Source of the DNA: Chitinophagaceae bacterium C216 | Lineage (GTDB): Bacteria; Bacteroidota; Bacteroidia; Chitinophagales; Chitinophagaceae | DNA: 64,000 bases | Assembly (NCBI GenBank): GCA_028485475.2 | Contig: CP144143.1 | Coordinates: 620,001 to 684,000 of the forward strand | Direction of reading: 5' to 3' | Shown: positions 52,480 to 61,988 of the stretch, one piece after another | Layout: each line of letters starts with the position of its first letter | How positions within the stretch are numbered: position 1 is the stretch's first letter | Position numbers and translations under genes: made by a program | Notes under the pieces: model-generated | Databases searched by the model: none | Seen by the model: the letters and a program-made list of their open reading frames with translations, nothing else | What the model was told of the DNA's origin: nothing

Positions 52480-53208
52480 TTACTGGCTGCTTATCAAGTG
52501 TAGCGCTTTTTCCAGATCTTCAGGCGTATCAATCGCTATATTCTTATAATCAGTTTCGGCCATGTAAATATCTATACCGTTATATAAAAACCGTAGCTGC
52601 TCCAGTTTTTCAATTTGTTCTAATGGTGCTTTGGGCAATGTAGTAAAATGCAATAATTCCGCTTTGCGAAATGCGTATACACCAATGTGCAGATAGTAAT
52701 GAAACTCTGTATTCGCATCTCGTTGATACGGAATCATACTACGGCTGAAGTACAGCGCTTTGTTGTACTTGTTCGTTACCACTTTTACCATGTTGGGGTT
52801 CGAAGCATCTGCCGAATTATCCATTTTTCGCATTAAAGAGGCTACTTTTACTTCTGGATTCTCAAATAAGCGCACCAATTTTTCTAAAGGCTCTTTTTGA
52901 ATAAAAGGCTCATCGCCCTGCACGTTTACCACTACATCCACATCGAGAGAGCGTACAGCTTCGGCAATGCGGTCTGTACCACTATCGTGTTCTTCCCGAC
53001 TCATAAGGGCTTTACCGCCTCGCGAACTGATTTCTTGGAAAATAATATCGCTGTCGGTAATCACATATACATCATGAAATAAACCACTATTTACAGCAGC
53101 CTCATAAGTATGTGTGATTACGGGTTTATCACCCAACATTTTCATCAGCTTGGCAGGAAATCGCGTAGCTGCATAACGGGCGGGAATCATCGCAATTACT
53201 TTACTCAT
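52480..53208 (-). CDS. kdsB: CMP-Kdo synthetase (3-deoxy-manno-octulosonate cytidylyltransferase)
   Basis: The 242-residue nucleotidyltransferase has the N-terminal MIPARYAATRFPAKLM (7-22), the TDRIAEA block (SGTDRIAEAV), NVQGDEPFI with the metal-binding Asp, and HIGVYAFRK. It activates Kdo with CTP for lipid A-core assembly. The length is typical (about 245). It complements kdsD at 16.3 kb. A TACTTTTG -7 box ends 4 bases before the ATG, so its mRNA should be leaderless. corA follows. Confidence 0.96.
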   Translation of the reverse strand: MSKVIAMIPARYAATRFPAKLMKMLGDKPVITHTYEAAVNSGLFHDVYVITDSDIIFQEISSRGGKALMSREEHDSGTDRIAEAVRSLDVDVVVNVQGDEPFIQKEPLEKLVRLFENPEVKVASLMRKMDNSADASNPNMVKVVTNKYNKALYFSRSMIPYQRDANTEFHYYLHIGVYAFRKAELLHFTTLPKAPLEQIEKLEQLRFLYNGIDIYMAETDYKNIAIDTPEDLEKALHLISSQ

Positions 53209-53212
53209 ATAT

Positions 53213-53220
53213 CAAAAGTA
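53213..53220 (-). promoter_or_regulatory. -7 promoter box of kdsB
   Basis: TACTTTTG on the minus strand, exact TAnnTTTG, with only 4 bases to the ATG. Confidence 0.6.
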
Positions 53221-53270
53221 GGGAAAATTATGAGTGGCAACGGAACCATGAACATAGTTGGTAACATTGT

Positions 53271-54095
53271 TTAAGGTTCGTTTTTTCTGATAAAAGGATC
53301 TTTTAAAAGGTTGATAAAATCTTCATCTTTTTCGTTAGGGTAATAACGATCCAATCCGTAGCGAATTTGTGAAGGCTCTAAAGAGGAGAATGTACCGAAC
53401 ATACGATCCCAAATCGAAAACACCGCTCCATAGTTGCTATCGGTATAAGGCTGCTTCCAGTGATGATGTACTTTATGCATATTGGGAGACACTAGTATAT
53501 AGCTTAATGATTTATCCAGCAGTGGGGGCAGACTAATGTTGGCATGAGTAAATGCTGTGGTTACAACAACGAGCGTTTGATAAATCATCACACTGTACAT
53601 AGGCGCACCACTTACAAAAATCAGCAACAAAAAGAAAATACCACGTAACAAACTGTCGCCTGGATGATGTCTTAATCCTGTAGTAACGTCTACTTTATTA
53701 TCGCTATGATGAATAAGATGATAACGCCATAAATAGGCTTTTTTATGCATAACCCAATGCACTAGCCAGCTGCTAAAATCAAGCGCCAGCACACCAATGG
53801 CGATGGCGCCGCCCACTCCCGCATTCAACCAGTATACCAATCCCCAATTAGCTGCTTTGCACCAGTCGCTTAACATAACGATGAAAACAGCAAGCCCTGT
53901 GTGAATAATCAGATGCATTACCGTAAAGCCAAAGTTCACTAATGCATGTTGCAGTTTGTTTTTGCGATAATTCAATCGAAACAAAGGAATGGCTCCCTCA
54001 AGAATCCAGAAGAACAACAAGCCTGCTACCAGCAGTGCCATGCGCTCCAGCGGACGTTGTTCCAAGGTGGAGAAATAGGCGATAATCCGATCCAT
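53271..54095 (-). CDS. Sterol desaturase/fatty acid hydroxylase superfamily protein
   Basis: The 274-residue membrane protein has about four hydrophobic helices. The di-iron histidine clusters of the superfamily (PF04116) are complete: HWVMH, RYHLIHHSD, HANIS and NMHKVHHHW. Members hydroxylate or desaturate lipids such as fatty acids, sphingolipids or carotenoids with O2. The substrate here cannot be told; sphingolipid or alkyl-lipid modification would be plausible in this phylum. It is transcribed alone between kdsB and the SRPBCC gene. Confidence 0.87.
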   Translation of the reverse strand: MDRIIAYFSTLEQRPLERMALLVAGLLFFWILEGAIPLFRLNYRKNKLQHALVNFGFTVMHLIIHTGLAVFIVMLSDWCKAANWGLVYWLNAGVGGAIAIGVLALDFSSWLVHWVMHKKAYLWRYHLIHHSDNKVDVTTGLRHHPGDSLLRGIFFLLLIFVSGAPMYSVMIYQTLVVVTTAFTHANISLPPLLDKSLSYILVSPNMHKVHHHWKQPYTDSNYGAVFSIWDRMFGTFSSLEPSQIRYGLDRYYPNEKDEDFINLLKDPFIRKNEP

Positions 54096-54206
54096 ACAAT
54101 CGTTTTTAAAAAGCCTACAGCATTTTCGTATTGAAGTTACGGAATAATTAAACCCGGCCGGTCATAAATATGATGGGCGGGGTTTATGTCTGTAGCAGCA
54201 ACACTT

Positions 54207-54737
54207 TTATTTTTCAAGAACAGCTTTGAGATTTTCCAGATTTTTTTGAAGGTCTTTTCCTACCATGGCATCCATACATAAATTCAACAGATTAAAAGGA
54301 TAGGCGCTAGTACCGTACATGCTCCAGGTTACTTTGGTTTTATCGGTAGCAACGGCCTCTGTACTGATCGTAGTCATATTGGTGACTTGCATAGGTTCCT
54401 CAAACCGGAGCTCAATATCGATTTTTTGGTTTTCGATAATATTTTTTATTTCTTGTGCGCCTTTTCCTGCGTTTTTATTGCCATCCCAAGCATAAATAAA
54501 TCCCGGAGTACCATCAGTTCCAGTGAACATTTTTTTCATGCTAGGATCTAGCTGATTCCATACACTGTAATGATCCTGATTTTTAATATACCTTACGTAG
54601 CCAAAAACTTCGGATACAGGTTTGTTAATGACAATCTCTCTGGAAATCGAAAACTCTTTTTTCACAAATAGCGCCACAATCAATGCTAGGGCGATAATGG
54701 CCAGTAATACAAAGAGCAAGCGTTTTAAAAATTTCAT
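54207..54737 (-). CDS. SRPBCC (START-like) family membrane-anchored protein
   Basis: The protein has 176 residues from the ATG at 54737 (MKFLKRLLFV); the longer reading from 54803 adds a second, unlikely hydrophobic stretch. One N-terminal membrane helix (about 5-27) precedes a helix-grip domain: REIVINKPVSEVFGYVRYIKNQDHYSVW, MKKMFTGTDGTPGFIYAWDGNKNAGKG and TKVTWSMYGTSAYPFNLLNL. This group (polyketide cyclase-like) binds hydrophobic ligands in a deep pocket; no ligand can be named. Monocistronic. Confidence 0.8.
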   Translation of the reverse strand: MKFLKRLLFVLLAIIALALIVALFVKKEFSISREIVINKPVSEVFGYVRYIKNQDHYSVWNQLDPSMKKMFTGTDGTPGFIYAWDGNKNAGKGAQEIKNIIENQKIDIELRFEEPMQVTNMTTISTEAVATDKTKVTWSMYGTSAYPFNLLNLCMDAMVGKDLQKNLENLKAVLEK

Positions 54738-54825
54738 AGCACCCAAATTGAAAATGTAAGAAAAAGGGGTATTCAAAAATAAAAATAGCCATAAAGCTTT
54801 CACTTGTCTTTTGGCAAGAAAATGC

Positions 54826-55224
54826 TTATGCTATGTCATACTCGTGATTACAGTCGAAGCAGTGATTCACTTTTTTGATCGGCAACGGCGCTCCTACATT
54901 TAAAAGAATGTTTGCAATTGTTCCTAGCCAGTTACGGATGCTTCGAGGTGTGCTTACTACCTCTATATTCAGTGAACCGCATTTGGGACATGCATTTCGT
55001 AACTGATACGCTTCTCGATTTTGGCGAATCAAGTTCAACGCTCTTTCCAGCTGAGGTTCCGCTACCAGTAGTTTAATACCTCCTACAGCATTGGTGAGAA
55101 TCGGGTCAACAGTTACGGTATTTTCATCTTTTAACCAACAACTGATATTTTCCATTTGCAAGCGTCCTAAGACCAGATGTGCGCTGATATAATTATCAAA
55201 AACTGCAGCCACCTTGTAGTCCAT
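54826..55224 (-). CDS. DUF2007 domain and zinc-ribbon protein
   Basis: The 132-residue protein has an N-terminal DUF2007 domain (about 5-68: AAVFDNYISAHLVLGRLQMENISCWLKDENTV, GGIKLLVAEPQLERALNLI), a signal-transducing fold related to PII-like proteins. A C-terminal zinc ribbon follows, with two CxxC pairs (CPKCG near 79 and CFDCN near 122). DUF2007 proteins have no firm role. It is the sole gene of its unit, 88 bases upstream of the SRPBCC gene. Confidence 0.82.
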   Translation of the reverse strand: MDYKVAAVFDNYISAHLVLGRLQMENISCWLKDENTVTVDPILTNAVGGIKLLVAEPQLERALNLIRQNREAYQLRNACPKCGSLNIEVVSTPRSIRNWLGTIANILLNVGAPLPIKKVNHCFDCNHEYDIA

Positions 55225-55316
55225 GACTAAATTTAAGAAAATTTGTTCAATGAATTGAGCGAAGTAGAGTGGATTGTTTCTAAAAAGTCTGATAACCCCG
55301 TTTTAATTGAATAAAA

Positions 55317-55344
55317 AAAAGCAGGAATCTTTGTTCCTGCTTTT
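55317..55344 (-). terminator. Intrinsic terminator after the S9 peptidase gene
   Basis: Eleven-base stem AAAAGCAGGAA / TTCCTGCTTTT with a 6-base loop, and on the minus strand a run of T. Confidence 0.88.
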
Positions 55345-55364
55345 ATACATCGCTTTTATTGCAT

Positions 55365-57638
55365 CTATTTTAAATTCTGATAGAAGAAGCCCATCATTGC
55401 TTTATAGAACTGAATTTGGTTTTCTTCTTTATAGAATCCGTGTCCTTCGTTGTATTTTACAAGATAAGGCACATTGAATCCTTTTGCTCTCAGGGCCTTT
55501 ACGATTTGATCCGATTCGGCAATCTTTACTCGGGGGTCGTTGGCACCCTGTACCACAAAGAGGGGTCTTTTGATTTTATCGATTTGATATACGGGAGAAA
55601 CCTCTTTAGCAATTTTAGCTTCTTCAGGGTTATCTAGGTCGTACCAAATGCTTTTTACCATTTCGGTATAGGGTTTCCAATATTCGGGGAAAGATGCAAA
55701 GAAGGTTTCGATATTGGATACTCCTACATAATCTACACCACAACGGTAGAGCTCCGGGGTTCGAATCATACCCATAAGGGTTGCGTATCCTCCATGTGAG
55801 CCCCCATAAATGGCAATGCGGTCTTTATCGGCCCAGCCTTGTTTAATAATGTATTGTACACCGTCTTCTACATCGGCCATAACATTTCTACCGATTTGCT
55901 TAAATCCGGCTTTCAAGAAGTCTTTACCATATCCTCCCGAAATTCTGAAATTCACTTGAAGGGTTGCGTACCCTCTGCTAGCAAACAGTTGCGCCTCGGG
56001 ATTGAAACCCCAGCTATCACGAATGCCTTGTGGTCCGCCATGGGGGTTTACAATTACCGGAACTTTCTTACCCTGCAATGCTTCTTTAGGCAAGGTAATA
56101 TATCCGTGAATGGTAAGTCCATCCCTGCTTTTAAAGGTTATCGGTCGCATTTCGGCCATATCCGCTTCGTTCAGCTGCGGCATCAGATCGTATAGCAACT
56201 CGGCCTTCCCCGACTTTGTGTCGTAGATATAATATCTGCCGTACAGTTTATCGCTCTGTACAATCACCAGGTATTTATCTTCTTCATCAGTTTTACCTGC
56301 AATATTGAACTGATAGTTTTTAAATTGCGCTGAAAGATTTTGGTGAATCTTCTTAAAGGTTTCACTTACCGGAATAATTTCTACTTTTTCTCCTTCATAA
56401 CCATAATAATCTAGCTCCCAATTCCTTTTTCGGGAAAGGCTTAAAATGCTTGCATCGTAATTGGGATGTGCGAAAACTTCTTTAATGATTTTTTGTGTTT
56501 TAAAATCGTATAGTGCAATCCTGCTTTTGTCTGAATCAAGATTGGTCAATACATACGCTTCGTCTTTATTACCACTTGCATAATTAAAAGCTAAAATAGA
56601 GAATCCCTCATACCAGTTGCTTTCTGTAATCAGCTTAAAGTCTTTTTCTCCATCCAGACGGTAATATAACTGCGTTTTGATACCATCTTTCATTTTATAA
56701 TAAGCCTTCAGCTCCCCGAAGCGATTGAATACATAGTCGGCAATAGGGTTCAACGGGTCTTCATTGGTAAATAGTTTTTCGATGGCTCCTGTGTTGACGT
56801 TGATCTTATAGGGTTCATGAATTTGTTTATTATCCTTGTTTAGGCCCACAATGATAAAGTCTTTATAATCTCTGGAAGCGCTGATAATATTAGCCTGTAC
56901 GCCCTCGAATGGAGTCAGATCAATGGTTTGTGACCCGTCCAAATTGGCTGCATAGAGATGATAGTTTTCATCGCCACCCTTGTCCATTACATACAAAAGT
57001 CGATTATCGTTTACCCATCCATATCCTTTAATAAGCTCATCTTTTTCTTCAATGGCCCGCGTAACCTTGCCCGTTGCAATCTCTTTCACATATACATGTC
57101 TTTTGTTGTTTTCGTCCTTCTCCATGTAGGAAAGATATTTTCCATTGGGCGATAGCTGAAACTGCGAGGATTTAGGTTTTCTGAAATAATCCTCTACGGA
57201 ATATTTGTAAGAGCCTTTATCCATTTCCATCAACTTCTGAATTTCTTCTTCAGAAGAAGGTAGCGATGGATCTCCTGGCAATTCTTTTTTTGTTTTTTTC
57301 AACTGTAAAGGAATTTCTACACCACTTTGAAAGAATTTTCCTTCTATAACCTCTCCTTTCAATACTCCTTTGTAAGTAATACCGAACTGAGAGAGCCCTA
57401 AGGTCACTTCAGGGTTTTTAAACTCTACTTTGTCCAGTGGCAACCCTGTTGCTCCCTGAGCGGGAATATCCAAGCTAGCCGCTAGTGTTCCGTCTTTATT
57501 TTCTTCTACATTAAAGGTCATTTCTATCTTTTGACCCATTCCTTCTAATGTTCCTTTCCAGGTGCCGGATATTTGTGCCATAAGCTCCTGTGAAAGACCA
57601 ATTGCAATGGCCATAATCAGTATTGTATGTTTATACAT
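55365..57638 (-). CDS. Secreted S9 family peptidase with N-terminal beta-rich domain
   Basis: The protein has 757 residues from the ATG at 57638 (MYKHTILIMA); a longer reading from 57740 adds 34 residues ahead of the signal. The signal peptide ends at LMAQ. Residues about 22-125 form a beta-rich domain (ISGTWKGTLEGMGQKIEMTF and later GQFFQSGVEIPLQL-type repeats), more often seen attached to alpha/beta hydrolases. A beta-propeller (about 150-500) and the catalytic domain follow: GGSHGGYATL with the nucleophile Ser, QGANDPRVK with the Asp and NEGHGFYK with the His. It is an acylaminoacyl- or dipeptidyl-peptidase-like enzyme of the periplasm. Confidence 0.9.
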   Translation of the reverse strand: MYKHTILIMAIAIGLSQELMAQISGTWKGTLEGMGQKIEMTFNVEENKDGTLAASLDIPAQGATGLPLDKVEFKNPEVTLGLSQFGITYKGVLKGEVIEGKFFQSGVEIPLQLKKTKKELPGDPSLPSSEEEIQKLMEMDKGSYKYSVEDYFRKPKSSQFQLSPNGKYLSYMEKDENNKRHVYVKEIATGKVTRAIEEKDELIKGYGWVNDNRLLYVMDKGGDENYHLYAANLDGSQTIDLTPFEGVQANIISASRDYKDFIIVGLNKDNKQIHEPYKINVNTGAIEKLFTNEDPLNPIADYVFNRFGELKAYYKMKDGIKTQLYYRLDGEKDFKLITESNWYEGFSILAFNYASGNKDEAYVLTNLDSDKSRIALYDFKTQKIIKEVFAHPNYDASILSLSRKRNWELDYYGYEGEKVEIIPVSETFKKIHQNLSAQFKNYQFNIAGKTDEEDKYLVIVQSDKLYGRYYIYDTKSGKAELLYDLMPQLNEADMAEMRPITFKSRDGLTIHGYITLPKEALQGKKVPVIVNPHGGPQGIRDSWGFNPEAQLFASRGYATLQVNFRISGGYGKDFLKAGFKQIGRNVMADVEDGVQYIIKQGWADKDRIAIYGGSHGGYATLMGMIRTPELYRCGVDYVGVSNIETFFASFPEYWKPYTEMVKSIWYDLDNPEEAKIAKEVSPVYQIDKIKRPLFVVQGANDPRVKIAESDQIVKALRAKGFNVPYLVKYNEGHGFYKEENQIQFYKAMMGFFYQNLK

Positions 57639-57816
57639 AATATAATTTTTTCGAATTATTGTAAATGCAAAGATGCAAAAACTCATTGCCATGTGGGGTT
57701 CACACAGCTCGGTGTTTTGGCTTTTGAAATCTTTTATCAATAGAATCTGAATGAATAACTCAATCCAGTCGAAAAATAGGTTAGTGTATTTATCAATAAT
57801 CCCGGGTACGTTTTAA

Positions 57817-57850
57817 AAAAAGGCAATGTACTACTGTACATTGCCTTTTT
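57817..57850 (-). terminator. Intrinsic terminator after dnaN
   Basis: Fifteen-base perfect stem AAAAAGGCAATGTAC / GTACATTGCCTTTTT with a 4-base loop, the strongest hairpin in the window. Confidence 0.92.
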
Positions 57851-57860
57851 AAACCTATTT

Positions 57861-58976
57861 TTATTGATTCAGCATAAGTGGCATTACCAGCATCAACAGG
57901 TCCTCATTTTCGTCCTGTTCAACAGGCTTGATAAGCCCTGCTTTAGTAGGTGTGCTAAGTTCCAAGTATACATCTTCGCTTTGTGTACTGTTGAGCATTT
58001 CAATCAGGAACTTAGCATTGAAAGCAATTTGGATGTCTTCGCCATTGTACTGACACTTCATGCGCTCATTACCTTCGAAGCTGAAGTCAACATCTTGTGC
58101 TGCTAGCTGTAGTTCACTGCCGCTGATGGTTAAGGCCACCTGATAAGTACTTTTGTTACTGAATACACTTACACGGCGCAGCGCTCCTAGAAACTCTTGT
58201 CTGTTTACAGTTAATCTGTATGGATTTTCGGCAGGAATGACCACTTTGTAATCGGGGAAACGCGCATCTATCAAGCGACAGCTCAATCGGGTGGAGCCAT
58301 GTGTAACAAAGAAGTGGTTGCTATTATAGTTCAGGATGATTTCGTCGTCATTGTCGGGCAAAGCCGATTTCAGTAGGTTCAACGGTTTACGTGGAACAAT
58401 AAAGCTGTCGTTGCCTGCTGCTTCTACGTCGTTACGTTTATAACGCACTAATCTGTGAGCGTCTGTAGCTACAAACTGTACACCGTTTTTGCTGAGTTCG
58501 AAAAATACGCCGGTCATCGCGGGGCGCAAATCGTCGGTGCTAGTAGCAAATAAGGTTTTGTTAATTGCCGTTACTAAGGCAGAAGCAGTCATTTTGAAAG
58601 AGGTAGTATCATCTGCTGATGGTTCTTTCGGGAAATTATCGGGGTTTTCACCCATTACTTTATACTTACCGCTATCGCTGGTTATTTCCACTCCGAAATT
58701 TTTATCGATGGTGAAGGTCAGCGGCTGATCCGGAATATTTTTTAATGAATCAATCAGAATTTTTCCCGGAATACATACTCTTCCGCTATCCTTAGCCTCA
58801 ATTTCCATTTCGGTTCTCATCACTGTTTCCAGATCCGTAGCGACAATGGTAAGCTTATTGGCTTCGATTTCAAAAAGGAAATCCTCCAATATCGGTAAAA
58901 CGGTATTTGCGTTGATGACGCCTGAGAGGTTTTGCAGCTGTTTAAGCAACGCGTTTGATGATGCGATAAATTTCAT
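57861..58976 (-). CDS. dnaN: DNA polymerase III beta subunit (sliding clamp)
   Basis: The 371-residue clamp has three repeated domains: KFIASSNALLKQLQNLSGVIN to DSLKNIPD, FKMTASALVTAINKTLFATSTDDLRPAMTGVFFEL, and YRLTVNRQEFLGALRRVSVFSNKSTYQVAL, ending in LLMLVMPLML. The length is standard (366-378). It encircles DNA and holds the polymerase on the template. It stands alone here, 38 kb from the origin candidate and not next to dnaA, a separation usual in Bacteroidota. A TAGTTTCG box (59020-59027, minus) is a possible -7 element. Confidence 0.98.
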   Translation of the reverse strand: MKFIASSNALLKQLQNLSGVINANTVLPILEDFLFEIEANKLTIVATDLETVMRTEMEIEAKDSGRVCIPGKILIDSLKNIPDQPLTFTIDKNFGVEITSDSGKYKVMGENPDNFPKEPSADDTTSFKMTASALVTAINKTLFATSTDDLRPAMTGVFFELSKNGVQFVATDAHRLVRYKRNDVEAAGNDSFIVPRKPLNLLKSALPDNDDEIILNYNSNHFFVTHGSTRLSCRLIDARFPDYKVVIPAENPYRLTVNRQEFLGALRRVSVFSNKSTYQVALTISGSELQLAAQDVDFSFEGNERMKCQYNGEDIQIAFNAKFLIEMLNSTQSEDVYLELSTPTKAGLIKPVEQDENEDLLMLVMPLMLNQ

Positions 58977-59157
58977 CCGAATAAAAATTTTATAATTTTT
59001 GCCCCGATTTGGGGTGCAGCGAAACTACTATAAAAAAGATTTAACGCAATATAAATTATTTCAGAATATTGGAGCGCTCCCAACTCAAAAGCTTTGTATC
59101 TTTCACCTCCCTCACAGCGTTTCAATACGGAGAGAGGGGGTTAAAAGTAGTTAATGG

Positions 59158-59634
59158 ATGGGCAACTATGGCGAACAGCTGACTAGGGAACAGGCATTGC
59201 AAAAACTCAGGCACTACTGTGCCTATGCCGAACGCTGCCATAAAGATGTGATTAATAAGCTATATGAACTCGATGTGCGTAAAAAAGACCACGATGAAAT
59301 TCTTGCCACTCTCATCGAAGAAAACTACCTGAACGAAGAACGATTTGCAAAGCAGTTTGCCGGCGGCCATTTTCGAATTAAAAAATGGGGACGCAACAAG
59401 ATTATTCAGGCATTGCGACAAAAGGATATCAGCGATTATTGTATCACAGTGGCTATGAAAGAAATAGATGAGGAAGCATACATGCATACACTGGAGCGGC
59501 TTTTTGAGGAAAAATGGAGCAGCCTGAACCGGGAACGTAATCGCTTTATAAAAATGCGAAAAGTATCGGATTATCTGATACAGAAAGGGTATGAACCGGC
59601 CCTGATTAATGAACTTTTTAAGAATTTATCATGA
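59158..59634 (+). CDS. recX: Regulatory protein RecX
   Basis: The 158-residue all-helical protein has three tandem three-helix repeats: LTREQALQKLRHYCAYAERCHKDVINKL, NYLNEERFAKQFAGGHFRIKKWGRNKIIQALRQKDIS and FIKMRKVSDYLIQKGYEPALINELF. RecX binds RecA filaments and limits recombination and SOS. recA is not adjacent. Its stop overlaps the start of the omega-amidase gene by 4 bases, which indicates translational coupling. Confidence 0.87.
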   Translation: MGNYGEQLTREQALQKLRHYCAYAERCHKDVINKLYELDVRKKDHDEILATLIEENYLNEERFAKQFAGGHFRIKKWGRNKIIQALRQKDISDYCITVAMKEIDEEAYMHTLERLFEEKWSSLNRERNRFIKMRKVSDYLIQKGYEPALINELFKNLS

Positions 59635-60455
59635 AAGACAAACTAACGGTCACACTCATTCAGACAGCATTGGCATGGGAAGATAAGGCGGCCAATCTGA
59701 ACAAGCTGCAGCAAAAGATAGAAGGCCTTCAGGAAAAAACGCATATAATCATCCTCCCCGAAATGTTTTCTACAGGGTTTAGTATGAATGCTCCCGTTCT
59801 TGCGGAAACCATGGATGGTCCTACCGTTGCCTGGATGAAAACAATGGCTGCGCAGAAAAAAGTAGTGCTGACGGGAAGTTTGATAATAAAAGAAGACTTT
59901 GGGGCGAATAAACACTCCTATTATAACCGTCTCATATGGATGTTACCTACGGGGCAGTACGGATATTATGATAAAAGGCATTTGTTTGCCTTTGCTGGAG
60001 AAGATGAATCCTATACTGCTGGTGAAAAAAGACTAATAGCATCTGTAAACAACTGGAAGCTGAATCTGCAGGTATGTTATGACCTGCGGTTTCCGGTTTG
60101 GACACGTCAGGTTATAGCCTCACAAACACCCCGACAGGAGATAGCGCCCGAATACGATGTGCTAGTATATGTAGCCAACTGGCCCGAAACGCGTGTACAT
60201 GCTTGGAGAACGCTTCTTCAGGCGCGTGCGATAGAAAATCAATGCTATGTAATAGGCGTTAACCGTGTGGGTACTGATGGCAAGGGTATCCATTACTCCG
60301 GAAACAGTATGGTGGTGGATCCATTGGGAGCCATATTGTATGATAAAAAGGACGAAGAAGATATTTTCACTATTACGCTGGATAAAGAACATTTGAATAC
60401 GGTGCGCCAGAAGTTTCCATTTTGGAAAGATGCGGACCAGTTTAAGATTTATTGA
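59631..60455 (+). CDS. Nitrilase-superfamily amidohydrolase, omega-amidase (YafV/Nit2-like)
   Basis: The 274-residue protein has the Glu-Lys-Cys triad: Glu in IIILPEMFSTGFSMN, Lys in GYYDKRHLFAFAGED and Cys in LQVCYDLRFPVWTRQ. The CYDLRFPVW motif and GEDESYTAG are typical of YafV/Nit2 omega-amidases, which hydrolyse alpha-ketoglutaramate to 2-oxoglutarate, clearing side products of glutamine transamination. It overlaps recX by ATGA and converges with the S41 peptidase (7-base overlap). The link with recX is likely only transcriptional. Confidence 0.9.
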   Translation: MKDKLTVTLIQTALAWEDKAANLNKLQQKIEGLQEKTHIIILPEMFSTGFSMNAPVLAETMDGPTVAWMKTMAAQKKVVLTGSLIIKEDFGANKHSYYNRLIWMLPTGQYGYYDKRHLFAFAGEDESYTAGEKRLIASVNNWKLNLQVCYDLRFPVWTRQVIASQTPRQEIAPEYDVLVYVANWPETRVHAWRTLLQARAIENQCYVIGVNRVGTDGKGIHYSGNSMVVDPLGAILYDKKDEEDIFTITLDKEHLNTVRQKFPFWKDADQFKIY

Positions 60456-61936
60456 ACGTGCTGCGCATTTTTAATCAGTTCAATGGCTTTTTTCATTTTG
60501 TAATCTTCTCTGCGTCGGATGGCTTCAAGGCTTGGCCCTACAAATACATCGGGCGGTACACCTTGCCCTTTTAGGGCTGCATTTTTATTCACTACCATAC
60601 GGAAGAGAGGCAACCGAAAACGCACTTTGCTGTGCGGTAATGTTACATCCGGAATAAGCATGGCCGTATTGCCATAAGCACCCCCACCCGATGGTTCGCC
60701 TACAATTTGCACATTGGATTGTCCTTTCAGGATATTCAACACAATAGTACTGGCTGAATAAGTAAAACCGCCACTCAGCAAAAACACTTGTCCGTCGAAA
60801 TGATATTTCTTTTTAGGTTTGAACACCTGTTTTTCAAGATGGGTATAGTGCAGTTTGCCATTGCGCTTTTGGGTGCCTAATTTGATAATCAGTTTATTCC
60901 AAAAATCCTTTTCGATGTATTTGCTGTACGCGGACTTTGAAGTAATGGCGTAGATAGAATCTGCGAGTTTATAGGAATGGTCGGTCAAGTATCTCAACAA
61001 AGCATTAGCATTGCTAAGTCTTCCGCCTCCGTTCAAACGTAGATCAAGAATCAAATGAGGTATACCTTTTTTATGCAGTTCTTTGAATGATCGCCGAAGG
61101 AAGGATTGGAGCTGTAGCTTTTCCGAAAAACTGTTGAGCTCCATAATGGCATATCCCTCTGCTGCCTTTATCTCAAAAGAACGTGCTTGTTTCAATTTTT
61201 CTTTGCGGGAAATTTTTGGGGTTTTAGAAGCCGGTTTTACATCAAGCGAGTCTTTCTTTGCAGCAATAGGTTTAAAATAAAAGCGGTGAGGTTGACCGGT
61301 TGAATCTTTGAAACTCAGATGCCGGATAAACCTTGTGCCATACAGCAGGGCATACAGATTACCGAAATCGAGGCTGATTCGTTGACTTTTTGCTACCGGA
61401 TTATTACCGTCCGCGGCAACAAAGCGAAACATTGTATCAATGATCGCTGTTACCGGAGTATCATTAAGGGAATCGATCAGGTCGCCCGAATTGATGGGAA
61501 TATTTTTGAGTCGGGACGCTACTACCACTGCTGTGTCGTTCCAGGTTTTGATGGAAAGAGGAAAATTAATGGGAGGTTTATTCTTTTGGAAGTACTTCGA
61601 ATAGCTTTTGGAAGGCTCTACTGTGGTATGTCCGCACTGAATCTGAGAGGACACGGCCATGAGTATTTTCCTGAATTCTTGTTCGGTGAGGCTATCAGTA
61701 ATCAGTTTTCGACCAGCATCAAATACGCTGTCCATATATGCCTTGGAGCTGTGCCAATATAGGCTGGGATGTCTTTCTTCCAATATATTTTGGAACAAAG
61801 TATAATCTTCCTGTAATGCGGCTGCGCTGTATTTTTGGGCAGGATGAAAAGTTTTTTTTGTTGGGGAACAGGAGCAAACCCATACTGCTAGCAGCAACAG
61901 ACCGCACCATCGATAAAAATATGTTTGCCCTAACAT
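60449..61936 (-). CDS. S41 family peptidase lipoprotein
   Basis: The protein has 495 residues from the ATG at 61936 (MLGQTYFYRW), giving a lipoprotein signal with lipobox V-C-S-C. An upstream ATG at 61987 sits one base past thiL but gives a poor signal. A PDZ-like central part (KNIPINSGDLIDSLNDTPVT) is followed by the tail-specific protease domain with HLILDLRLNGGGRLSNANALL, QVFLLSGGFTYSASTIVLNIL (Ser nucleophile in TYSAS) and VGEPSGGGAYGN. Envelope peptidases of this type act on unfolded or tagged proteins, but the target is unknown. It is downstream of thiL and probably co-transcribed. Confidence 0.85.
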   Translation of the reverse strand: MLGQTYFYRWCGLLLLAVWVCSCSPTKKTFHPAQKYSAAALQEDYTLFQNILEERHPSLYWHSSKAYMDSVFDAGRKLITDSLTEQEFRKILMAVSSQIQCGHTTVEPSKSYSKYFQKNKPPINFPLSIKTWNDTAVVVASRLKNIPINSGDLIDSLNDTPVTAIIDTMFRFVAADGNNPVAKSQRISLDFGNLYALLYGTRFIRHLSFKDSTGQPHRFYFKPIAAKKDSLDVKPASKTPKISRKEKLKQARSFEIKAAEGYAIMELNSFSEKLQLQSFLRRSFKELHKKGIPHLILDLRLNGGGRLSNANALLRYLTDHSYKLADSIYAITSKSAYSKYIEKDFWNKLIIKLGTQKRNGKLHYTHLEKQVFKPKKKYHFDGQVFLLSGGFTYSASTIVLNILKGQSNVQIVGEPSGGGAYGNTAMLIPDVTLPHSKVRFRLPLFRMVVNKNAALKGQGVPPDVFVGPSLEAIRRREDYKMKKAIELIKNAQHVQ

Positions 61937-61988
61937 AGGCGGGTCAATAATCCGTCGGATAAAAACATCAACAACGAAAAGAATCATT

